This document shows positions 43,433 through 52,039 of a stretch of 64,000 nt of DNA, in pieces; position 1 is the stretch's first letter, and each line of letters opens with the position of its first letter. The notes beneath the pieces were generated by a model. That model was given only the letters and a program-made list of their open reading frames with translations, was not told the origin of the DNA and ran no database searches. This DNA comes from Streptomyces albidoflavus. Lineage in GTDB: Bacteria; Actinomycetota; Actinomycetes; Streptomycetales; Streptomycetaceae. A program made the position numbers and the translations under genes. Where the stretch lies: positions 1 to 64,000 of the forward strand of contig NZ_JOII01000011.1 in the NCBI RefSeq assembly GCF_000719955.1, given 5' to 3'.

Positions 43433-44725
43433 ATGCGATTCAAGCCACTCACGAAGACGCGATCATCACTGGTCGCGACTTTCGGCGGGCTTCCGGACGG
43501 CTTCTGGTGGCTCTGGACCGCGCAACTCATCAACCGGGCATGCGGCTTCATCATGCCGCTGCTCGCGTTCTACGTCACCGACGAGCTGGGCCGTGACGCG
43601 GCCTTCGCCGGCACCGTCGTGGCCGCCACCGGCGTCGGCTCGCTCGCGGCGGGCCCGTTCGGCGGGATCCTCGCCGACCGGCTCGGCCACAAGCCGACCC
43701 TCGTCGGCGCCCAGGCCGCCACCGCGGTCTGCATGGTCGCGCTGGCCTACGCCAGGTCGCCCTGGGCCCTGCTGCTGGGCGCCTTCGCCGTCGGGCTCGC
43801 CAACAACGCCACGCGCCCCGCGCACAACGCGCTCATCTCCGAAGTGGTCACCCCGGAGCACCGGGCCCGCGCCTACTCGCTCAACTTCTGGGCCATCAAC
43901 ATCGGTTACTCGGTGGCGATGCTCTCAGTCGGCCTCGTCACCTTCACCGGCTACACCGCGCTGTTCTGGCTCAACGGCGCCACCACCCTGATCGGCGGCA
44001 TCCTGATCGCGGCCCGGGTCCCCGGCGGGCGCCCGACGCCGCCACCGCCCGACGCCGAGAAGGGCGAGGGGTTCGGCGCGGTCCTGCGCGACCGGACCTT
44101 CGTCGGGTTCGTGGTGGCCGAATTCCTGGTGCTCACGATCCTCTACCAGTCCGAGGCGGGGCTCCCGATCGCCATGGGCCAGGACGGTTTCTCGCCCAGC
44201 ACCTTCGGCCAGGTGGCCGCGCTCAACGGCATCGTGATCGTCCTCGTCCAGCTCCCCCTCACCCGCTTCTACAAGCGGTTCCCCGAGTCAGGGGTGCTGG
44301 CCGGCTCCTCGGCGCTGATCGGCGTCGGCTACTCCGTCCTCCTCCTCGGCGACTCGGCCTGGATCTACGGCCTCTCGGTCGTGGTGTGGACCCTGGGCGA
44401 GATCGGCAACACCCCCACCAGCTTCACGATCGTGGCCCGCATCTCCCCCGACCACCTGCGCGGCCGCTACCAGGGCCTCTACCAGATGGCCTGGACCGGC
44501 TCCCTGGTGGTGGCGCCCCTGATCGGCGGCGGCGTCATCCACAACTGGGGCGCCACTCCCCTCTGGATCGGCTGCCTGATAGTCGGCCTGGCCGCGGCCG
44601 CCGCCCAGCTCGGCATCGGCACCCGCCTCGGCCGCCGCGTCACCGAGGAACCGTCCGAGGCCACGATCCCCGCCCCCGCCTCCCCCGCCGCCGAGAAGAG
44701 GCCGGCCACCGAGACCGACGGCTGA
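43433..44725 (+). CDS. MFS transporter, likely product exporter
   Basis: A 430-residue major facilitator with 12 predicted membrane segments. The motif A-like loop GGILADRLGHKPTLVG sits between segments 2 and 3. GAAGGGGAAG precedes the ATG at 43433. It is divergent from the hydrazine operon across the region with paired repeats and followed by a terminator. Position suggests it exports the cluster product or gives self-resistance; homologues also occur elsewhere with other roles. Confidence 0.85.
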   Translation: MRFKPLTKTRSSLVATFGGLPDGFWWLWTAQLINRACGFIMPLLAFYVTDELGRDAAFAGTVVAATGVGSLAAGPFGGILADRLGHKPTLVGAQAATAVCMVALAYARSPWALLLGAFAVGLANNATRPAHNALISEVVTPEHRARAYSLNFWAINIGYSVAMLSVGLVTFTGYTALFWLNGATTLIGGILIAARVPGGRPTPPPPDAEKGEGFGAVLRDRTFVGFVVAEFLVLTILYQSEAGLPIAMGQDGFSPSTFGQVAALNGIVIVLVQLPLTRFYKRFPESGVLAGSSALIGVGYSVLLLGDSAWIYGLSVVVWTLGEIGNTPTSFTIVARISPDHLRGRYQGLYQMAWTGSLVVAPLIGGGVIHNWGATPLWIGCLIVGLAAAAAQLGIGTRLGRRVTEEPSEATIPAPASPAAEKRPATETDG

Positions 44726-44746
44726 CCCACCGGCCCCACCACGACC

Positions 44747-44783
44747 GAAGGCCCAGTCCGGAACCACTCCGGCCTGGGCCTTC
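44747..44783 (+). terminator. Terminator after MFS gene
   Basis: GAAGGCCCAG pairs with CTGGGCCTTC; the loop contains a second short CCGG pair. It lies between the MFS stop and the convergent tRNA-Thr gene and can act for both. Confidence 0.8.
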
Positions 44784-44787
44784 CCCG

Positions 44788-44861
44788 AGCCCCCTGTCGG
44801 ATTCGAACCGACGACCTACGCATTACAAGTGCGTTGCTCTGGCCATCTGAGCTAAGGAGGC
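44788..44861 (-). tRNA. tRNA-Thr (TGT)
   Basis: A 74-nt tRNA on the minus strand. The acceptor stem GCCTCCT pairs with AGGGGGC (one G-T), the anticodon loop is CTTGTAA (TGT, Thr), and the T arm is GTCGG-TTCGAAT-CCGAC. The CCA end is not encoded. Confidence 0.96.
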
Positions 44862-45011
44862 GTGCCCGTGCAGTGTACCCATCGCGGGGGCGGGGGCCGG
44901 GTGGGTTTCCCGGGGGGTGCGGGCGGGATCGTTACCGGTCGGGGCATGATCCTTGTTCTGCGGGTACTGACAGAATCGCCGCGACCGGGTAGCTTCCAGG
45001 TGGTCCGCTTC

Positions 45012-45027
45012 GGTGGACTGGACCAAT
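45012..45027. promoter_or_regulatory. DasR-like (dre) site upstream of msiK
   Basis: GGTGGACTGGACCAAT matches 12 of 16 positions of the DasR-responsive element as I remember it (AGTGGTCTAGACCACT). It lies 87 bp before the msiK start. msiK is known to be under the GntR-type N-acetylglucosamine regulator DasR in S. coelicolor. Confidence 0.6.
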
Positions 45028-45113
45028 CACCCGCCACGGGAGTCCCCGGGGCGGTTCACCTTCTTTACTCGGATCGTCCGGCACGTTCCTGCCGGTGAAG
45101 GGGGCCTGTCACC

Positions 45114-46247
45114 ATGGCCACGGTTACGTTCGACAAGGCGACGCGCATCTACCCGGGCTCGGAGAAGCCCGCGGTGGACCAGCTGGAGATCGAGATCGCC
45201 GACGGGGAGTTCCTCGTCCTGGTCGGTCCCTCCGGCTGCGGCAAGTCCACCTCGCTGCGGATGCTCGCGGGGCTGGAGGACGTCAACGGCGGCGCCATCC
45301 GCATCGGCGACCGCGACGTCACCCACCTGCCGCCCAAGGACCGGGACATCGCCATGGTGTTCCAGAACTACGCGCTCTACCCGCACATGACGGTCGCCGA
45401 CAACATGGGCTTCGCCCTGAAGATCGCCGGCGTCAACAAGAGCGAGATCCGCGCCAAGGTCGAGGAGGCGGCGAAGATCCTCGACCTCACGCCGTACCTG
45501 GACCGCAAGCCCAAGGCGCTCTCCGGCGGTCAGCGCCAGCGTGTGGCGATGGGCCGCGCGATCGTCCGGGAGCCGCAGGTCTTCCTCATGGACGAGCCGC
45601 TCTCCAACCTCGACGCCAAGCTCCGCGTCTCCACCCGTACCCAGATCGCCTCGCTCCAGCGGCGCCTGGGCATCACCACGGTCTACGTCACCCACGACCA
45701 GATCGAGGCCATGACGATGGGCGACCGGGTGGCCGTCCTCAAGGACGGGCTGCTCCAGCAGGTCGACTCGCCGCGCAACATGTACGACAAGCCGGCCAAC
45801 CTCTTCGTCGCCGGCTTCATCGGCTCGCCCGCGATGAACCTCATCGAGGTGCCGATCACCGACGGCGGCGTGAAGTTCGGCAACTCCGTGGTGCCGGTCG
45901 ACCGGGACGCGCTGAAGGCCGCCGCCGACCGCGGCGACACCACCGTCACCGTCGGCGTGCGCCCCGAGCACTTCGACGTGGCCGAGCAGAACGGCGCCGC
46001 CGCCGAGGCGCTCACCAAGCAGAGCTCGGGCGCCCCGGCCGGTCTCGCCGTCACCGTCAACGTGGTCGAGGAGACCGGCGCCGACGCCTACGTCTTCGGC
46101 AGCGTCGACCTGGACGGCGGGTCGAAGGACCTGGTCATCCGCGTCAGCAGCCGGGCCGTCCCGGAGAAGGGCGCCACCGTGCACGTCGTCCCGCGCCCGG
46201 GCGAGCTGCACGTCTTCGCCACCTCCACCGGCGAGCGCCTCAGCTGA
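45114..46247 (+). CDS. msiK: Multiple-sugar ABC transporter ATPase MsiK
   Basis: A 377-residue ABC ATPase of the MalK/UgpC type that energises several sugar importers (cellobiose, maltose, chitobiose and others) lacking their own ATPase. Walker A is GPSGCGKST (about 40-48), the Q-loop is VFQNYALYPHMTV, the signature is LSGGQRQRVAMGRAI, Walker B is VFLMDEPLSNLD and the H-loop VTHDQIEAM. C-terminal OB-fold regulatory domains follow (from ~240). It is monocistronic, as in other Streptomyces, between tRNA-Thr and a terminator, with a DasR-like site upstream. Confidence 0.95.
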   Translation: MATVTFDKATRIYPGSEKPAVDQLEIEIADGEFLVLVGPSGCGKSTSLRMLAGLEDVNGGAIRIGDRDVTHLPPKDRDIAMVFQNYALYPHMTVADNMGFALKIAGVNKSEIRAKVEEAAKILDLTPYLDRKPKALSGGQRQRVAMGRAIVREPQVFLMDEPLSNLDAKLRVSTRTQIASLQRRLGITTVYVTHDQIEAMTMGDRVAVLKDGLLQQVDSPRNMYDKPANLFVAGFIGSPAMNLIEVPITDGGVKFGNSVVPVDRDALKAAADRGDTTVTVGVRPEHFDVAEQNGAAAEALTKQSSGAPAGLAVTVNVVEETGADAYVFGSVDLDGGSKDLVIRVSSRAVPEKGATVHVVPRPGELHVFATSTGERLS

Positions 46248-46265
46248 CCGCACCCCGCACCGCAC

Positions 46266-46313
46266 CCGGCAGGGCCGGTCCCCCGCAACACGCGGGCGGA
46301 CCGGCCCTGCCGG
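46266..46313 (+). terminator. msiK terminator
   Basis: A 15-bp perfect stem (46266-46280 with 46299-46313), an 18-nt loop that itself can pair (CCCGC/GCGGG), then CGTTTTC. It ends the msiK message. Confidence 0.9.
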
Positions 46314-46431
46314 CGTTTTCCCACGCCTTCCCCACCTTGCGTCAACTTCACACCCCGAAAAACCCGAGCGCCACAACTCGATCGAGTGACTAAATGTCGC
46401 CAAATCATCACTTGCCGCTACTCTCAGGCGC

Positions 46432-46842
46432 GTGAACCACACCGCTCGCCGCATCGGCCGCTCCCTCGCACTCGTCCTCCCCGTCGTCCTGGTGCTGTCC
46501 GGGACGTTCGCGGTCTCCCACGTCAACTGGTCGGGAAACCCGGCCGACTCCGTCCTCACCGCCTCCTCCGAGGACGCCTCCGTCCCGGCCAAGCCCCGCG
46601 CCGCCCACGACGTGCTGCGCGACAAGCTCCTCCTGGAGCTGCACGAGAAGGACCCGGGCGAGGCGCTCACCTCGCTCCAGCGCGCCGTCGACCGCAAGCC
46701 CTCGCTCGCCCGGCACTGCGTCTCGCTCGCCCGCGCCCTCGGCAAGGCGGCCGTGAAGACCTACGGCGCCACCCGCGCCCAGTCCTTCGCCCGCCCCGTC
46801 TGCGACACCTCCTTCGCCTCCGGCGTCGCCCAGTTCGGGTGA
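46432..46842 (+). CDS. Secreted or membrane-anchored hypothetical protein
   Basis: A 136-residue protein with an N-terminal signal/anchor (RRIGRSLALVLPVVLVLSGTFAVS). The exported part is helical and has two Cys (RHCVSLAR, RPVCDTSF) that could form a disulfide. No ribosome site is seen before GTG 46432, but TACTCT, a fair -10, ends ten bases upstream, so the message is probably leaderless. It overlaps the nucleotidyltransferase gene (GTGA). Family not recognised. Confidence 0.75.
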   Translation: MNHTARRIGRSLALVLPVVLVLSGTFAVSHVNWSGNPADSVLTASSEDASVPAKPRAAHDVLRDKLLLELHEKDPGEALTSLQRAVDRKPSLARHCVSLARALGKAAVKTYGATRAQSFARPVCDTSFASGVAQFG

Positions 46843-47588
46843 CCGCGCCCGCCCCCGCCCCGCAGCCCCCGCCGGCCAGGCCCACGCAGGCGGTCGTCCT
46901 CGCCGGCGGGCAGGGCACACGGCTGCGCCCGTACACCGACGACCGCCCCAAACCGATGGTGGAGATCCCCGGCACGGGCACGCCGATCATCGGCCACCAA
47001 CTGGCCTGGCTCGCCGCCGAGGGCGTCACCGACGCCGTGATCTCCTGCGGGCACCTGGCCGGGGTGCTGCAGGAGTGGCTGGACTCCGCCCCGCTGCCCC
47101 TGCGCACCCTCACCGTGGTCGAGGAGGAGCCGCTCGGCCGGGGCGGCGCCCTCAAGTACGCCGCCACGCGCCTGCCGGACCCCGGCGCGCCCTGGTACGC
47201 CACCAACGGCGACATCTGGACCCGTTTCCCGCTCGGCGAGATGGCCGCCTTCCACACCGAGCGGGACGCGCTGGCCACCCTCGCGCTGGCCCGGCCGCGC
47301 ATCCCCTGGGGCGCCGTGGAGACCGACGCCTTCGGACACGTCACGGACTTCGTCGAGGCGCCCCCGTCGCCCTTCCACATCAACGCCGGCGTCTACGTCT
47401 TCGCCGCCGCCTTCACCGCGCTGCTGCCCGAACGCGGCGACCACGAGCGGACCACGTTCCCCCGGCTGGCCCGCGAGCGCCGCCTCGCCGGGTACCCGAT
47501 CCCGCAGGGCGCCTACTGGCGGGCCATCGACACCGCCAAGGACCTCACCGAGGCTGCCGCGGAGCTGGCCGCGTACCCAGGCCGCTGA
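46839..47588 (+). CDS. Sugar-phosphate nucleotidyltransferase
   Basis: A 249-residue nucleotidyltransferase. The signature VVLAGGQGTRLRPYTDDRPKPMVEI is the NTP-binding and catalytic loop shared by GDP-mannose, glucose-1-phosphate and MurNAc-1-phosphate enzymes; ATNGDIWTRFPL is the metal/sugar-phosphate site and FHINAGVYVF follows. No acyltransferase domain is fused. The GTG start overlaps the previous stop. Sugar and base specificity cannot be read, though a role in surface glycan synthesis is likely. Confidence 0.9.
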   Translation: MTAPAPAPQPPPARPTQAVVLAGGQGTRLRPYTDDRPKPMVEIPGTGTPIIGHQLAWLAAEGVTDAVISCGHLAGVLQEWLDSAPLPLRTLTVVEEEPLGRGGALKYAATRLPDPGAPWYATNGDIWTRFPLGEMAAFHTERDALATLALARPRIPWGAVETDAFGHVTDFVEAPPSPFHINAGVYVFAAAFTALLPERGDHERTTFPRLARERRLAGYPIPQGAYWRAIDTAKDLTEAAAELAAYPGR

Positions 47589-47710
47589 GCCGGACGGCGG
47601 AGCACACCCGGCCGTCCGGCGCAACGACGTACACCACACGCTCTGGCGGGAACGCCCCACCCGCCCCGGGCGTTCCCTGGGGACCGACCCAGCTCATAAG
47701 GAGAGAAAGC

Positions 47711-47803
47711 GTGTCCGCCAGTCCGACGGACCCTCCGGGGCACAGTCCCCGACCATCCCGCCCACATCATGATCAAGGCACTCGGCGGGGTGGTGTTCGA
47801 TGA
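47711..47803 (+). CDS. Proline-rich leader ORF before CNNM gene
   Basis: A 30-codon ORF from GTG 47711 with a strong ribosome site (ATAAGGAGAG, eight bases before). It overlaps the CNNM-type start by four bases (ATGA). The peptide starts VSASPTDPPGHSPRPSRPHH and has seven Pro among its first nineteen residues. Proline-rich leaders upstream of Mg2+ transporters (MgtL, CorL) act by ribosome stalling in enterobacteria. Whether this one does is unknown; coupling of translation is the simpler role. Confidence 0.5.
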   Translation: MSASPTDPPGHSPRPSRPHHDQGTRRGGVR

Positions 47804-49140
47804 GTGCCGCTCTCGGCCTGCTGGCCGTCTTCGTCCTGACCGCCGGCACCGGCTACTTCGTCGCCCAGGAATTCGCCTACGTCTCCGCCGACCGGCTCAA
47901 GCTGGCCCGCGAGGCGGAGCAGGGCGACCATCGCGCCGCACGCGCCCTGAAGGTGCTGGAACGCCTGTCGTTCATGCTCTCCGGAGCACAGCTCGGCATC
48001 ACCGTCACCGGCCTGGTCGTCGGCTTCCTCGCCGAACCGTCCGTCTCCGCGCTGCTGCGTCCGGTCCTGTCCGGCGTCGGCATCCCGGACGCGGCCGTCC
48101 CCAGCATCTCGGTGATCCTCGCCTTCGTCCTGGCCACCGCCATCCAGATGGTCCTGGGCGAGCTGGCGCCGAAGAACTTCGCCCTCGCCGTCCCCGAACG
48201 GCTGGCGAAGTCCCTCGCCGCCTCCACCCTGCTCTACCTCAAGATCGTCGGCCCGCTGGTCCGGGTCTTCGACAGCTCCGCCAACTGGCTGCTGCGCAAG
48301 GTCGGCATCGAGCCGGTCGAGGAGCTGCACCACGGCGCGACCCTGGAGGAACTGGGCCACCTGATCGGCGAGTCCCACCAGCAGGGCGAACTCCCCCGGG
48401 ACACCGCCCTCCTCCTCGACCACGCCCTGGAGTTCTCCGAGCGCCCCCTCAAGGAGGTGCTGGTGCCCCGGGCCGACACCGTCTTCGTGCGGTACGACGC
48501 CCCGGCCACCGAGGCGGTCGACCTGATCGCCCGCCACGGCCACTCCACCTACCCGGTCCTCGGCGACCACCCCGACGACGTCACCGGCGTGGTCGGCGTC
48601 CGGGAGCTGATGCACCTGTCCGAGCCAGCGCTGGCCGCCACCACGGCGGGCGGGGTGGCCCGGCAGCCCCTGCTGCTCCCCGAGATGCTGGCGCTGCCCG
48701 ACGCGGTCGAGCGGATGCGCGAGGGGGACGACGAGTTCGCCGTCGTCCTCGACGAGCACGGCGGGGTCGCCGGCATCGTCACCTACGAGGACATCGCCGA
48801 GGAACTGGTCGGCGACATCGCCGACGAGTCCGACCAGGTCACCGACGTGGCCGCGCCGGACGGCACCGGCTGGCTGGTGGACGCCCACCGCCGCCTCGAC
48901 GAGGTGGCCGAGGCCACCGGCGTCACCCTCCCCGAGGACGAGGCGTACGAGACGGTCTCCGGGCTCATCGTGGACCGGCTCGGCCGCTTCCCGGCCATCG
49001 GGGACCGGGTCGGCGTACCGGCGGGCGACGGCCGCGAGGCCGTCCTGGAGGTCCGCACCCTGGACCGGCACGTGCCGGACCTGGTGCGGCTGGAGGTCGC
49101 GCCCGCCCCGGCGGCGACCGCTGAAGGGAGCGAGGCATGA
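47800..49140 (+). CDS. CNNM/CorC-type membrane protein 1 (HlyC/CorC family)
   Basis: A 446-residue protein: DUF21/CNNM membrane domain (about 1-190, three or four segments; QLGITVTGLVVGFLAEP is the family motif), then a CBS pair (~205-335), then a small CorC_HlyC domain (~350-440, TGWLVDAHRRLDEVAEATG). Family members move or sense Mg2+/Co2+, often as Na+-coupled exporters. It is co-translated with a second paralogue (ATGA), suggesting a heterodimer. Confidence 0.92.
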   Translation: MSAALGLLAVFVLTAGTGYFVAQEFAYVSADRLKLAREAEQGDHRAARALKVLERLSFMLSGAQLGITVTGLVVGFLAEPSVSALLRPVLSGVGIPDAAVPSISVILAFVLATAIQMVLGELAPKNFALAVPERLAKSLAASTLLYLKIVGPLVRVFDSSANWLLRKVGIEPVEELHHGATLEELGHLIGESHQQGELPRDTALLLDHALEFSERPLKEVLVPRADTVFVRYDAPATEAVDLIARHGHSTYPVLGDHPDDVTGVVGVRELMHLSEPALAATTAGGVARQPLLLPEMLALPDAVERMREGDDEFAVVLDEHGGVAGIVTYEDIAEELVGDIADESDQVTDVAAPDGTGWLVDAHRRLDEVAEATGVTLPEDEAYETVSGLIVDRLGRFPAIGDRVGVPAGDGREAVLEVRTLDRHVPDLVRLEVAPAPAATAEGSEA

Positions 49141-50159
49141 GCTTCGGTCTGGCCATGTTCGTGACCGTGCTGCTGCTGATCGGCAGTGGCTTCTTCGTCG
49201 CCGCCGAGTTCGCCCTGGTCGCCGCCAAGCGGCACCGGATGGAGAAGGCGGCCGCCGAGGGGAAGCGGGGCGCGGCCTCCGCGCTCGCCGGGATGAAGGA
49301 GCTGTCCCTGATGCTGGCCGGTGCCCAGCTGGGCATCACGGTCTGCACCCTGGGGCTCGGCTCGGTCTCCAAACCGGCCGTCTCCCACGCCCTCGACCCG
49401 GTCCTGGTGAGCTGGGGCCTGCCGGCCTCGCTCAGTTACGGGATCGCCTTCGCCATCGCCATGATCGTGGTGGTCTTCCTCCACATGGTGGTCGGCGAGA
49501 TGGCGCCCAAGTCCTGGGCGATCGCCCACCCGGAGAGTTCGGCGATGCTGCTGGCCCCGCCGTTCCGGGGGATCGTGACGGTGGTCCGCCCGCTGATCTG
49601 GGTCATGAACCGGATCAGCAACGCGCTGGTACGGCTCTGCCGGGTCACCCCGCGCGACGAGCTGGCCGAGGTCCACAACCGCGAGCAGCTCACCCACCTG
49701 GTGGCCGAGTCCCGGCGCCTGGGCCTCATCAGCGAGGACGACTCGGAGCTGATCACCAGCTCGCTGACCGAGCCGCTGAGCCCCGTCGAGGCGCTCCAGG
49801 TCCCGGCCGAGCGGATCGTCTCCGTACCGGCCGGGGCGGACGCCGAGACGATCCTGGCGACCGCCGCCGCCCACGACCGCAGCCGCCTGCTGGTCCGCGA
49901 CGGCGACCGCTTCATCGGCTCGCTGCACGCCCGGGACGCGCTCATCACGCGCGCCCGGGGCCGTAAGGCGACCGCCCGCGCGCTCGCCCGGCCGCTGCCC
50001 GCCCTCACCGAGGGCGACACGGTCGGCCAGGCGATCGAGCTGCTGCGCCAGCGGCGTGCCTCGCTGGCGCTGGTCCAGGACCGGGAGGGCCGGGTCACCG
50101 GCCTGGTCTCCCTGGACGACCTGCTGGCCCGCCTGCTGCACCCGCAGGAGGCGGCCTGA
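49137..50159 (+). CDS. CNNM/CorC-type membrane protein 2, shorter paralogue
   Basis: A 340-residue paralogue of the previous gene: DUF21 membrane domain (QLGITVCTLGLGSVSKP motif) and a CBS pair ending RVTGLVSLDDLLARLLHP, but no C-terminal CorC_HlyC domain. The ATG overlaps the first paralogue's stop. The pair is a standard arrangement in Streptomyces. A strong terminator follows. Confidence 0.92.
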   Translation: MSFGLAMFVTVLLLIGSGFFVAAEFALVAAKRHRMEKAAAEGKRGAASALAGMKELSLMLAGAQLGITVCTLGLGSVSKPAVSHALDPVLVSWGLPASLSYGIAFAIAMIVVVFLHMVVGEMAPKSWAIAHPESSAMLLAPPFRGIVTVVRPLIWVMNRISNALVRLCRVTPRDELAEVHNREQLTHLVAESRRLGLISEDDSELITSSLTEPLSPVEALQVPAERIVSVPAGADAETILATAAAHDRSRLLVRDGDRFIGSLHARDALITRARGRKATARALARPLPALTEGDTVGQAIELLRQRRASLALVQDREGRVTGLVSLDDLLARLLHPQEAA

Positions 50160-50199
50160 CGGACCGTCCGGCCCCACCGGGCCGGACACCGCACCACCG

Positions 50200-50242
50200 C
50201 GAAGGCCCCGGACACGTACCGCGTACGTGTCCGGGGCCTTCG
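50200..50242. terminator. Very strong hairpin between convergent genes
   Basis: A 20-bp perfect stem (50200-50219 with 50223-50242) with a three-base loop, between the CNNM pair and the convergent DoxX-type gene. Confidence 0.93.
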
Positions 50243-50271
50243 CCCGTTCCCGGCGGGCGCCGGGCCGGGGG

Positions 50272-51945
50272 TCAGCCGAAGAGGCCGCCGACCAGCTTCG
50301 GGCCGCCTCCGCCGCCGGAACCGCCGTCGGCCGGGTCCTCGCCCGGCTCCTCGGCGCCGCCGCCGTCGCCGGGACCCGGGCCGCCGCCCGGCTCGCCGGA
50401 GCCGCCGCCGGAGGAGTCGTCACCCGGGCCCGCGCTGGTCTGCGGCGGGGGCTGCGGGGCGTTCTGCTGCGGCGGGGCCTGGCCGGGGCCCTGGGTCTCG
50501 GCGGGGGCGGTGGTGCCGGTGCCCGCGGTCTCCCGCTGCTCGCTGCCGGCCGGGCCGCTGCTGGTCTCGGAGGGGCCCTCCGACGTGCCGCCCGAGGGGG
50601 CCTCGTCGGGCCCGGCGGAGGCGTCGGGGCTGCCGGAGACCTGGCCGGACTCGCTGGGCAGCGGCATGCCCGGGACGCTGTTGCGCGGGGCCTCGCCGGG
50701 GCCGGGGACGACGACCCGGTCGGCGTCGCGGACGGCGCTGCCGAGCAGGGCGCCGAAGAGCAGGGTGAGGCCGACGGCGACGGTGGCGACGACCAGGCCG
50801 CGCTTGAGCACCCAGCGCCGCAGCTGCCAGAGTTCGGCGCGCGGGCCGAGCTTGCGCCAGGCGTCGGCGGCGAGTTTCCCGTCCACCGACCAGACCGGGG
50901 CGCCCGCGATGATCAGCGGGGTCCAGGCGGCCAGGTAGATGACGTCGGACATCGAGTAGACGGGGTTCGCGCGCCAGCTCACCGTGATGAGCAGCCCCGC
51001 CGCGAGCACCGCGCCCGCCGAGGCGGCGAGCCGCTGCCACAGGCCGAGCACGGTCAGCACACCGACCAGGACCTGGAGGAAGGCGACCAGCAGGCCGACC
51101 CCGACCGGGTGGTGGACGGCGAAGCCGTGCAGCGGCTCGGCGAGCGACCAGGGCTGGAGCGAGCCGAGCCACCGCATGAGGGAGCCGCGCTCGCCGCCGT
51201 CGAAGTAGGCCGGGTCGCAGAGCTTGCTCATCCCGGCGTAGGCGGTGGCGAAGCCGAGGCCGACGCGGAGCGGCAGCAGGACGACGCCGAGGTTCATCCG
51301 CCGGTACGGGTAGTACGCGTGGCGCACGGAGGAGCGGGCCTTGGGGCGGCCGTCCTGGTCGAGGTCGCTGCCGTCGCCGCCGTCGGTCCCCGCGCGGTCG
51401 CCACCGTCGTCGCCGTCGTAGGCGGGGGTGCCGTGGCGCGGGGTGTACGTGTCGTCGTCGTAGGCGCTGCCGGCCGAGCGCATCCGGGGCAGGAGCGGTT
51501 CGCCGGGGGTGTGGCCGGTGAGGGTGGGGATCTCGCCGGTGGCGACCTCGTCGGGGTCGACGCGCGGGATGACCTGGGTGGCGCCGGGCGGGTCGTCACC
51601 GTGCCGGACGCCGGAGGCGCGGACCGCCTGGAGCAGGCCGGTGGTGGCGCCGCCGTCGCCGGGCGCGGACCGGCCGGACCAGACGACGGGCGCGCGGCGC
51701 CGGGTGACGGTACCGACGACGGGGATGCGCGCGGTGTCGGCCGACGCGCCGCCGGTGAGCCGCGAGATGCGCGGGGACTGCGCCTTCTGCGCGGAGGGGA
51801 GCTGTACGCGGAAACTCGCGTGGTTGACGATGACCTGCGCCGGGTCGCAGTGGACTTTCACCATGCTGAGCGGCGCGGGAGTTTCGTCGAACCCTGACGA
51901 GCGTCCCCCCGTGGGCGTGCGGGGCGTTCTGGTTTCCACGCTCAT
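50272..51945 (-). CDS. DoxX-like membrane protein with long disordered termini
   Basis: A 557-residue protein. Residues 1-215 are polar and low-complexity (Asp/Gly-rich around 160-200). A DoxX/MauE-type membrane core with four or five segments lies at about 220-400 (LPLRVGLGFATAYAGMSKL, VAFLQVLVGVLTVLGLWQRLA). The last ~130 residues are Ser/Pro/Gly/Glu-rich and disordered. DoxX proteins are linked to redox and sulfur metabolism at the membrane, but no partner is adjacent. The ribosome site at ATG 51945 is weak; an ATG at codon 28 is an alternative. Confidence 0.85.
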   Translation of the reverse strand: MSVETRTPRTPTGGRSSGFDETPAPLSMVKVHCDPAQVIVNHASFRVQLPSAQKAQSPRISRLTGGASADTARIPVVGTVTRRRAPVVWSGRSAPGDGGATTGLLQAVRASGVRHGDDPPGATQVIPRVDPDEVATGEIPTLTGHTPGEPLLPRMRSAGSAYDDDTYTPRHGTPAYDGDDGGDRAGTDGGDGSDLDQDGRPKARSSVRHAYYPYRRMNLGVVLLPLRVGLGFATAYAGMSKLCDPAYFDGGERGSLMRWLGSLQPWSLAEPLHGFAVHHPVGVGLLVAFLQVLVGVLTVLGLWQRLAASAGAVLAAGLLITVSWRANPVYSMSDVIYLAAWTPLIIAGAPVWSVDGKLAADAWRKLGPRAELWQLRRWVLKRGLVVATVAVGLTLLFGALLGSAVRDADRVVVPGPGEAPRNSVPGMPLPSESGQVSGSPDASAGPDEAPSGGTSEGPSETSSGPAGSEQRETAGTGTTAPAETQGPGQAPPQQNAPQPPPQTSAGPGDDSSGGGSGEPGGGPGPGDGGGAEEPGEDPADGGSGGGGGPKLVGGLFG

Positions 51946-52039
51946 CTAACCGAGTGATGCGTGGTTTGGACACTGCCTTGACGCCACCGAATCTGTCCGG
52001 GCCCCGTCAAATGATCTTGGGGCCCGGACCGGAAGCGGA

